From positions 310,001-374,000 of the forward strand of contig NZ_CP116005.1 of NCBI RefSeq assembly GCF_027941835.1: a DNA stretch of 64,000 nt. Reading direction: 5' to 3'. The position numbers and the translations under genes are program-made. Position 1 is the stretch's first letter. Every line of letters starts with the position of its first letter. Below the pieces are notes generated by a model that saw only the letters and a program-made list of their open reading frames with translations, had not been told where the DNA came from and ran no database searches. Below are positions 55,684 through 64,000 of the stretch, piece after piece. This stretch comes from Sphingosinicella microcystinivorans. Lineage in GTDB: Bacteria; Pseudomonadota; Alphaproteobacteria; Sphingomonadales; Sphingomonadaceae.

Positions 55684-56769
55684 ATGAAGGTCTTCGGAAT
55701 ACCGTTCAGCGAAGTCCTGCAATCGGCACGCAAGGCAAAGGCGCAGACTGGCCGCTCCCTTATAGGGCAGTTCACAGACATGCTGCGGTTACGCGCGGGG
55801 CCGGGACGCCTCCACGCCGACAATTATTTCAAGTTCCGGCTGTATAGGCCCGATATACCCTTCGAGAAAAAGCTTCGCTTCGTGGACGCGCGCGCACGAT
55901 CGAGACTCTACATCTTCGACGACCAGCGTTTTTATGCGGTGGGAAGCGATAAACTACTGTTCTATACTATGATGCGGGCATGGAAACTGCCCATACCGCC
56001 CGTGCTGGCGATCATCCATCCGTGGCGGGTATTCCCGGGAGCCGACCATTTGCGTTCTCCCGCCGATATACGGACGTTTCTGGAAAACCGCCGCGACAAA
56101 CCGTTTTTCATCAAGCCGGTGGACGATATTCGAGGGCGCGGCGCAGCGCTGGTCCGCGCCGTGGACATGGATGCGGGGCTCGTTTGCCTCGGCAACGGCG
56201 AAACGGTGCCTATCGACACCTTCATCGCCAACCATAGCGGCACGCGCAAATGCGGCTTCATCATTCAGGAGGTGGCGCATCCTCACCCCGACCTTGCGGC
56301 CGTTATCGGCGACCGCCTGGCGACGGTACGCGTGATGACCTTCACGCACGAGGGCACGTTCAAGGTGAAACGCACGGTCCTGCGTATCCCCGTGGGCAAG
56401 GCCATGACGGATAATTTCGCGGGCGGCGATACGGGCAATGCCTATGCCGCCATTGATTCCGGGACAGGACGCCTGATCAGAGCCTCGCAGGGCACGGGCC
56501 TGGAACAGCGTGATCTGGTCGAGCACCCGGACACCGGCGTCCCGTTCGCGCAGCTCATGCTGCCGGACTGGCCGCAGGCGCTTGCCGACATACGCCGGGC
56601 CGCGTCCTATCTGCCGGGCCTGAAGCTCGCCGGTTGGGATCTCGCGTTTACAAGGGACGGGCCGATGTTGATCGAGGTGAACGCCGCGCCCGGCATTGTC
56701 CTGCCGCAGATCTACCTCGAACCGCTGCGGGATGCGGATATGGACATGCTGCAGGCGAGCGCCGCATGA
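55684..56769 (+). CDS. ATP-grasp protein of the sugar-transfer-associated type (first of a tandem pair)
   Basis: 361 residues. The N-terminus (LIGQFTDMLRLRAGPGRLHADNYF) is followed by an ATP-grasp fold: KPFFIKPVDDIRGRGAALV, FIIQEVAHPHPDLAAVIGD, TVRVMTFTH, and the metal site GWDLAFTRDGPMLIEVNAAP. This matches ATPgrasp_ST (sugar-transfer associated ATP-grasp), enzymes ligating a carboxylate to an amine or similar, often in capsule or polysaccharide loci. The gene is visibly less GC-rich than pccB, bioB and pccA around it. Its stop overlaps the next start (ATGA). Confidence 0.75.
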   Translation: MKVFGIPFSEVLQSARKAKAQTGRSLIGQFTDMLRLRAGPGRLHADNYFKFRLYRPDIPFEKKLRFVDARARSRLYIFDDQRFYAVGSDKLLFYTMMRAWKLPIPPVLAIIHPWRVFPGADHLRSPADIRTFLENRRDKPFFIKPVDDIRGRGAALVRAVDMDAGLVCLGNGETVPIDTFIANHSGTRKCGFIIQEVAHPHPDLAAVIGDRLATVRVMTFTHEGTFKVKRTVLRIPVGKAMTDNFAGGDTGNAYAAIDSGTGRLIRASQGTGLEQRDLVEHPDTGVPFAQLMLPDWPQALADIRRAASYLPGLKLAGWDLAFTRDGPMLIEVNAAPGIVLPQIYLEPLRDADMDMLQASAA

Positions 56770-57854
56770 GACGACAAATCGCGAAGATAACGGAAGCCTT
56801 GAGCTATGCCCGCATGGGTGCGGCGGATGGCGGCCCGCCCGTCTTTACGCAATTTGCCGAAATGGTCCGCCTGCGTTCTGGTCCGTTCCGAATAAAACCG
56901 AGGGAATATTACGAACAGCGCCTTTACCGGCCGGAAATCTCCGCCGAAGCGAAGTCGGCGTTTGTCGGCTCGGAAGAGGAGGCCAAGGATTTCGTCTATC
57001 GAATCGGCAATCACAATTGGAATGGGATCGCTGAGGACAAGCTGATGACGTACCAGTTTCTCGACGGCTTCGGCTTGCGCTATCCGAAGGTGGTGGGTAT
57101 CGGCCACGCTTACCGTACCTGTCCCGGCGCCCCCACGCTGGCCAGCGCCGAGGCGCTGGCCGACTGGCTGCGCGAGGCTTGCCCCTTTCCCGTCTTTGCA
57201 AAGCCTTCGGACGCGTCGCTTGGCGCAGGGTGCGAGCTTATCGAAAGTATCGATCGCGCGGCGGATACGCTGCACAGGGCGGACGGCAGCAAAATTCCGA
57301 TCGGTGAGTATGTCAGGAAAAAATGGCCGCGCACCGCCGGCCCTCTCATTTTCCAAGAGGTGCTCCGTCCCCACGTCGAAATCGCCCGCGTGATAGGCGA
57401 GCGAGCCGCAACGCTCAGAATCATGGTCCTTTTGCTGCCGGAAGGCCCGCATGTGCATCGTATCGCCTTCCGTATCCCGGTCGGCCGCAACATGACGGAC
57501 AATTACCGCAGCGGCAAAAGCGGCAACATGCTTGGACGGGTCGATGCGGAAACGGGCGATGTCGTCGGCGTGTACTCCGGCATCGGCGCGAACCGCCGCG
57601 CCGTCGACCGTCACCCCGACACCGAAACGCCCTTTGCCGGCTGGCGGCTGCCGTTCTGGCCGGAGACGCTGGACGCCGTGCGCTCTGCCGCAACAGGCTT
57701 GCGCGGCATCCCCATACAGGGTTGGGATGTCGCCATTACCCCCGACGGGCCGTCGTTCGTGGAAGTGAACCACCGCGGCGACTTCGACCTGCTGCAACAG
57801 GCGGAAGGTCGCGGCGTCGCCGATGAGACGTTTCTCTCTCTCCTCAACACTTGA
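56766..57854 (+). CDS. ATP-grasp protein of the sugar-transfer-associated type (second of the pair)
   Basis: 362 residues, a diverged paralogue of the previous gene with the same order of blocks: FTQFAEMVRLRSGPFRIKPREYY, FPVFAKPSDASLGAGCELI, LIFQEVLRPHVEIARVIGE, TLRIMVLLL, FRIPVGRNMTDNYRSGKSG and GWDVAITPDGPSFVEVNHRG. Asn and Glu in the last block should bind Mg-ATP. Both proteins keep the ATP site, so a two-enzyme ligation or a heterodimer is conceivable. No glycosyltransferase or export gene is adjacent. Substrate unknown. Confidence 0.75.
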   Translation: MRRQIAKITEALSYARMGAADGGPPVFTQFAEMVRLRSGPFRIKPREYYEQRLYRPEISAEAKSAFVGSEEEAKDFVYRIGNHNWNGIAEDKLMTYQFLDGFGLRYPKVVGIGHAYRTCPGAPTLASAEALADWLREACPFPVFAKPSDASLGAGCELIESIDRAADTLHRADGSKIPIGEYVRKKWPRTAGPLIFQEVLRPHVEIARVIGERAATLRIMVLLLPEGPHVHRIAFRIPVGRNMTDNYRSGKSGNMLGRVDAETGDVVGVYSGIGANRRAVDRHPDTETPFAGWRLPFWPETLDAVRSAATGLRGIPIQGWDVAITPDGPSFVEVNHRGDFDLLQQAEGRGVADETFLSLLNT

Positions 57855-57928
57855 CGCCGCCGCGCATCGCCGCTTGAAGGTCCCCGTCATTGGTTTCGTC
57901 ATAAGGTTTCGGGGGGGCGCCGCCTTTC

Positions 57929-59947
<2,019 letters not shown>

Positions 59948-59963
59948 GGCTCAGCCCCCCACT

Positions 59964-61448
59964 TCAGCCCCGGCACTGCAAAGAGGACGGCGCGCGGAAG
60001 TAGCATTCGCGCGGGGCTCCGCCGCGGTTCATGCGCAGCGTCATTTCCGCCTCCGCCGCGTTCGCCTGCGCCTGAAGCCCCTTCGCGCTCGCCACGGCGC
60101 TGCCGTTCACCGCTTCGATGATGTCGCCGGGCTGCACGAGCCCGAAGCGCAGCGCGGGCGCGCGGGGGTCGGCGCCCGTCACCACCACGCCCTTGTCCGG
60201 CAGCCCGCCGCCGAGCTCGGCGGAGAGCGCGGGGGAGAGATTCTCGACCGTGATGCCCGCAAGGATCGAGCGGCCGCCGAGCAGCGTCGTGTCGCGCGCC
60301 GGCACTTCCGGCGGCGCGACGAGCTTCAGCGCCACGTTCTCCGCCTTGCCGCCGCGCAGCAGCGTCAGTTTCACGGTCTCGCCGACCGGCTTGCTGGCGA
60401 CGAGGTAGCGCAGCGTATCGGGATCGGAGGCGTCCTTGCCGTCCACGGCGTAAATGATGTCCCCCACCCGCACCCCGGCGCGGTCGGCGGGCGATCCCTT
60501 GCTCACCTCGTTGATGACGACGCCCATCGGCCGGTCGAGGCCGGAGGCGCGCGCGATCTCGCCCGTCACCGGCTGGCCCGCCATGCCGAGCCACGGGCGG
60601 GCGATCTTGCCGCTCTTCGCGCCTGCAATGAACTGCCGCACCATGTTCGCGGGGATCGCGAAGCCGACGCCGTTCGAGCCGCCCGAGCGCGAGTAGATGG
60701 CGGTGTTGATACCGACGAGGCGCCCGTCCATGCCGATCAGCGCGCCGCCCGAGTTGCCGGGGTTGATGGCCGCGTCGGTCTGCACGAAGAACTGGTAGTC
60801 GCTGATGCCGACGCCGGTGCGCGCCAGCGCCGAGACGATGCCGTGCGTCACCGTCTGGCCGACGCCGAACGGGTTGCCGATGGCGATGACGACGTCGCCG
60901 ACCTCGGCGCGGTCGCTGTCCCCGAGCGGCACCACCGGAAGCGCCGCGCCGCCGGTCTCCACCTTCAGGAGCGCGAGATCGAGCTGCTTGTCGGTGAACA
61001 TCAGCTTGGCGGGAAACTCGCGGCGGTCGGCGAGCGCGACCTTGATCTCGTCCGCCCCTTCCACGACGTGGTTGTTGGTGACGATGAGCCCCGCCCCGTC
61101 GACGATGACGCCCGAGCCGAGCGACTGCTCGACGCGCGGCTGCGGCGTCATGCGCCCGCCGCCGAAGAACAGGTCCCAGAACGGGTCGCGCCGCGCGCGG
61201 CTGACCCGCGCGGTGTAGACGTTGACCACGGCGGGCGCGGTCGCCTTCACGAGCGGCGCGTAGGACAGCATCAGCTCGGCGTTGCTGGCCGGCACGCGGC
61301 GCGGCGTCTCCGGCGGTGCGGCGGCCGCGGCAAGCTGGGAGGCCTGCTGCGCCGAGGCCTGCGGCTCGATCTGGTCGACGGCCATGGCAAAGCTCGTCCC
61401 GGCGATTGCGCCCGCGGCCAGCAGCCAGAGTGATCTGTTCGCTTTCAT
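59964..61448 (-). CDS. Do/DegP-like periplasmic serine protease
   Basis: 494 residues: signal peptide (about 1-24), trypsin-like domain with His in LIVTNNHVVEGAD, Asp in DKQLDLALLKVE and Ser in DAAINPGNSGGALIG, then two PDZ domains (RPMGVVINEVSKGSPADRAG and DKGVVVTGADPRAPALRFG). HtrA-type proteins remove or refold damaged envelope proteins. The start at 61448 (MKANRSL) avoids ten upstream residues. A C-terminal Cys pair (RECYFRAPSSLQCRG) is unusual for this family. Confidence 0.92.
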   Translation of the reverse strand: MKANRSLWLLAAGAIAGTSFAMAVDQIEPQASAQQASQLAAAAAPPETPRRVPASNAELMLSYAPLVKATAPAVVNVYTARVSRARRDPFWDLFFGGGRMTPQPRVEQSLGSGVIVDGAGLIVTNNHVVEGADEIKVALADRREFPAKLMFTDKQLDLALLKVETGGAALPVVPLGDSDRAEVGDVVIAIGNPFGVGQTVTHGIVSALARTGVGISDYQFFVQTDAAINPGNSGGALIGMDGRLVGINTAIYSRSGGSNGVGFAIPANMVRQFIAGAKSGKIARPWLGMAGQPVTGEIARASGLDRPMGVVINEVSKGSPADRAGVRVGDIIYAVDGKDASDPDTLRYLVASKPVGETVKLTLLRGGKAENVALKLVAPPEVPARDTTLLGGRSILAGITVENLSPALSAELGGGLPDKGVVVTGADPRAPALRFGLVQPGDIIEAVNGSAVASAKGLQAQANAAEAEMTLRMNRGGAPRECYFRAPSSLQCRG

Positions 61449-61524
61449 CGTCCGTCCCGTGATGTTTCCGGCATTCACATAGGTACGCGAGCCGCCGCCG
61501 TTAACCCCCTGCCGCCGTGCACGG

Positions 61525-62172
61525 TCAGCCCTGTTTTCCCACCATCTCGCGGGTGAATTCGGTGAGCCACGCGCCCCGGCGCTGGCGGCGCAGCCGCTCG
61601 GCGTGGACGATCGTGTGGATCTGCTCGAAGCAGTCGTGCATGTCCTCGTTGACGAGCACGTAGTCGTATTCGGGCCAGTGGCTGATTTCCGCCGCAGCGC
61701 GGGCCATGCGGCCCTCGATCACGTCTTCGCTGTCGGTGCGGCGTGCGCGCAGGCGGCGTTCCAGCTCCGCCATCGTCGGGGGCAGCAGGAAGACGGACAC
61801 GACATCGTCGCCCATCGACTGCGAGAGCTGCTGCGTGCCCTGCCAGTCCACGTCGAACAGCACGTCGCGGCCCATGCCGAGTGCCGCCTCGACCGCGGCG
61901 CGCGGCGTGCCGTAGCGGTTGCCGAACACGTGCGCCCATTCGAGGAACTCCCCGGCCTCGACCATCCGGTCGAACTGCGCCTCGGTGCGGAAGTGATAGT
62001 CAATGCCGTCGACCTCGCCGGGGCGCTTGGCGCGCGTCGTCGCCGAGACCGAAACCGCCATCTGCGGCTCCGCCGCCAGCAGCCGCCGCGCCATCGTGGT
62101 CTTTCCCGCGCCCGAGGGGGAGGACAGCACGAAAAGGATGCCGCGCCGCTCGATTCTTCCGGCCTTCTCCAT
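61525..62172 (-). CDS. gmk: guanylate kinase
   Basis: 215 residues: P-loop SSPSGAGKTT (about 17-26), GMP-binding SVSATTRAKRPGEVDGIDYH, and the lid/adenine region ERRLRARRTDSEDVIEGRMA. It phosphorylates GMP to GDP. The ATG at 62172 is preferred over an upstream start at 62208. It is followed by the protease gene after about 75 bp on the same strand. Confidence 0.95.
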   Translation of the reverse strand: MEKAGRIERRGILFVLSSPSGAGKTTMARRLLAAEPQMAVSVSATTRAKRPGEVDGIDYHFRTEAQFDRMVEAGEFLEWAHVFGNRYGTPRAAVEAALGMGRDVLFDVDWQGTQQLSQSMGDDVVSVFLLPPTMAELERRLRARRTDSEDVIEGRMARAAAEISHWPEYDYVLVNEDMHDCFEQIHTIVHAERLRRQRRGAWLTEFTREMVGKQG

Positions 62173-62282
62173 GCGCGCCGGACATAAAGCAAGGTGAGCC
62201 GTGGTCAAGATCGCTGCTGACGCCTTCGCGCAAAGAAAAACGTAATTAGCGAATCGTTATCAACCCGTGGATTAACCTCGCG

Positions 62283-64000
62283 ATGATGCGTGGTTTTTTC
62301 GGCATACCCGCCGTGTTCGCCCGGCGCGGGCTCCTCCTGCTTGCGGGACTGTTTTTCTGCGCGCTGGCGCTGCCGTCGGCGGCGGCGGCGCGGATCGCGC
62401 TCGACATCGGCGCCGGGGCGTGCGTTTTCGCCGATCACAAGGACCTCGGCCTTGCCGGGGCGATGGCGAGGGCCGCGCGCGGCGACTGCCCGGGCTCGTT
62501 GTCGACGGGGGAGCTGCGCGACAGCTGGCTGGTGAAATCCGGCCTCGATCTCAGGCAGACCCCCGGCGAGCCCCTGTCCGTCCACCTCAAGCAGACGCTT
62601 TTCGAAGAGGTCACGCTCTACGTCCGCTATGCGGACGGCCACGTGTGGGCGGCGCGCCACGACGACGCCTCCGCGGGCCGCCACACCGAGCTCGGCGGCA
62701 TGTTCCGGCTGCGCATCCCGTGGCGGGCGGGCACGATCGAGACCATCGCGCTGCACGCGGAAAAGGTCGTCGACCCGCGCGGCGCCTTCGTCCGTCCCGC
62801 GGTCGAGAACGCGCGGACGGAAGCCGTGGAGACCGAGCGCCAGTCGATGCTCTACGGGCTGTTCGGCGGGGTGATCCTCGCCACGCTGTTCTTCAACCTC
62901 GTGCTGCTCGTCTGGCTGCGCTACGCCTTCCTCTTCTTCTACTGCGGCATGACCGCCGCGACCTTGCTGTACGGCATCGCCGCGTCCGGCATCCTGATAC
63001 GGGCGCTTCCGGCGGGAATCCCGCCGATGCTCGGCAACGTGGCCGCCGAAGCCATCCTGCCCGTGATGCTGTGGTTCGCGGTCGTCTTCACGATCACGCT
63101 GCTGGAGCGCGGCACCGTGCACCTGCGGCTGGCGATCACCGGCATCACGCTCGCGACGTTGCAGGTCGGCGCCGGCGTCGTCGCGCTCGTCACGCTGTTC
63201 CGCGCGCCGGAGCTGCTCCATGTCCCGCTCGCCGCGGTCAATATCCTCGGCGCGCTCACGATGGCGCTGATCTTCCCGATGGCGGTCATCGCGTGGCGCC
63301 GGGGCAGCCGCATCATCCTCATCTACACGGTGGCATGGGCGGTTCCGCTCGCCGGGGCCTTCGCCCGCATCCTCGTCGCGCTCGGCTTCATCGAGACGAG
63401 CGCCTTCATCGAGGACAGCTATTTCTACGCGATGTGCCTCGAATGCGTGCTGAGCATGATCGGCATCGCCTACCGCATCTCCAACATCCGCGCCGAGCGC
63501 GACGAGGCGCGCGCCCGCGAGATCGAGCTGACCTACCTTGCCGAAACCGACGCGCTGACCGGCCTCCTCAACCGCCGCGCCTTCATCGAGTACGGCATCC
63601 GGCGCAGCGGCAAGGGCAAGCTGAAGGCCCGGCTGCTGCTGATCGACATCGACCACTTCAAGACCGTCAACGACGGCTTCGGGCACGAGTTCGGCGACCG
63701 CGTGCTGCGCGAGGCGGGACGGCTGATCGAGAGCATCTCGCCCGCGAACGCCGTCGTCGGCCGCCTCGGCGGCGAGGAGTTCGCGCTCATCGTGCCCTAC
63801 GGCGAGCGCGACGACACGGCCGGCACGATCCTCCGCGCCTTCCGCGCGACGCCGATGACGGACGGCATCCGCATCACCGTCAGCATCGGCTCCGCGTCGG
63901 GCGTCATCGCCGACGACCGCAGCTGGCGGCATGTCTACCGGCGCGCCGACACGGCGCTCTACGAAGCCAAGAGGACCGGGCGCGACCGGCACGTCGCCGC
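62283..64000 (+). CDS. 7TM-DISM type membrane diguanylate cyclase (GGDEF), partial
   Basis: The frame opens at 62283 and runs off the right edge, giving at least 572 residues. A signal peptide precedes an extracellular domain of the 7TMR-DISMED2 type (LKQTLFEEVTLYVRYADG, FRLRIPWRAGTIETIALHA), then about seven membrane helices (about 195-400), a short coiled coil (NIRAERDEARAREIEL) and a GGDEF domain (LAETDALTGLLNRRAF, RLLLIDIDHFKTVNDGFGHE, VVGRLGGEEFALIV). The GGEEF site suggests active c-di-GMP synthesis. No RxxD inhibitory site is visible before it. Confidence 0.9.
   Translation, partial: MMRGFFGIPAVFARRGLLLLAGLFFCALALPSAAAARIALDIGAGACVFADHKDLGLAGAMARAARGDCPGSLSTGELRDSWLVKSGLDLRQTPGEPLSVHLKQTLFEEVTLYVRYADGHVWAARHDDASAGRHTELGGMFRLRIPWRAGTIETIALHAEKVVDPRGAFVRPAVENARTEAVETERQSMLYGLFGGVILATLFFNLVLLVWLRYAFLFFYCGMTAATLLYGIAASGILIRALPAGIPPMLGNVAAEAILPVMLWFAVVFTITLLERGTVHLRLAITGITLATLQVGAGVVALVTLFRAPELLHVPLAAVNILGALTMALIFPMAVIAWRRGSRIILIYTVAWAVPLAGAFARILVALGFIETSAFIEDSYFYAMCLECVLSMIGIAYRISNIRAERDEARAREIELTYLAETDALTGLLNRRAFIEYGIRRSGKGKLKARLLLIDIDHFKTVNDGFGHEFGDRVLREAGRLIESISPANAVVGRLGGEEFALIVPYGERDDTAGTILRAFRATPMTDGIRITVSIGSASGVIADDRSWRHVYRRADTALYEAKRTGRDRHVA

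Noticed and set aside
62205-63992. A 595-codon minus-strand frame opposite the GGDEF gene
   Set aside because: The plus strand encodes an evident 7TM-GGDEF protein; the opposite frame is low-complexity Arg/Asp/Glu.

Overview
The window reads as chromosome of a GC-rich alphaproteobacterium, most likely of the order Sphingomonadales. The support is several large TonB-dependent receptors with sphingomonad-style N-termini, a pccB-bioB-pccA block, a PEP-CTERM protein, an ATP12 chaperone and a sphingomonad-type dispersed repeat. Two compositional halves meet at a tRNA-Ser(GGA) gene at 27.2 kb. Everything to the left is accessory and mobile-element rich, with lower GC. Everything to the right is very GC-rich, tightly packed backbone.

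Left half. 0-2.7 kb holds a TetR / HlyD adaptor / FtsX-type permease operon that runs off the left edge. 2.8-9 kb holds a methyltransferase, a membrane TlpA-like thioredoxin and a copper-handling operon on the minus strand (DUF2946, PCu(A)C chaperone, SCO, copper-type TonB receptor), preceded by a cytochrome c whose haem motif is CxxCY. 9-11.6 kb holds katG, cut at its 5' end by a 500-bp remnant of an IS21-family element. 12.4-18.7 kb holds a tryptophan-tryptophylquinone amine dehydrogenase cluster (aauB-E-D-A plus two cytochromes c) with a TonB receptor. It lacks mauG, and AauA lacks a conserved active-site Asp. 18.8-21.6 kb has an IS3-family element joining the tail of a dimethylformamidase-like gene to the tail of an MmeI-like methyltransferase. 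21.7-27.1 kb is the core of an integrated element (AlpA-type regulator, Toprim primase, RepA-like ATPase, HGG-motif protein, unknowns) that ends at the 3' end of the tRNA-Ser gene.

Right half. 27.4-30.7 kb is a META-MliC lipoprotein gene split by a complete IS21-family element (28083-30604) with an 8-bp target duplication. 30.7-38 kb holds a TonB receptor, DUF3237, an MFS permease, an MDR oxidoreductase and an acyl-CoA (malonyl-CoA-like) synthetase. 38-44 kb is a D-amino-acid cluster: LysR regulator, DgcN, DgcA, exported N-acyl-D-amino-acid deacylase and a dicarboxylate/amino-acid symporter. 44-49 kb holds PadR/DUF2218, rarA, a serine hydrolase and a DUF429-like gene carrying an in-frame repeat. 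49-53 kb holds a PEP-CTERM protein behind a sigma-54-type promoter, then crcB, an RluA-type pseudouridine synthase, a HAD phosphatase and ATP12. 53-60 kb holds pccB, bioB, two tandem ATP-grasp paralogues of lower GC, and pccA. 60-64 kb holds a Do-like protease, gmk and a 7TM-GGDEF protein running off the right edge.

The two IS21 copies lie in direct orientation about 19 kb apart, so recombination between them could delete the amine cluster, the element core and the tRNA-Ser together. No CRISPR array or rRNA was seen. The least explained items are the ATP-grasp pair, the altered AauA, the CxxCY cytochrome and the 540-residue protein at 21.7 kb.
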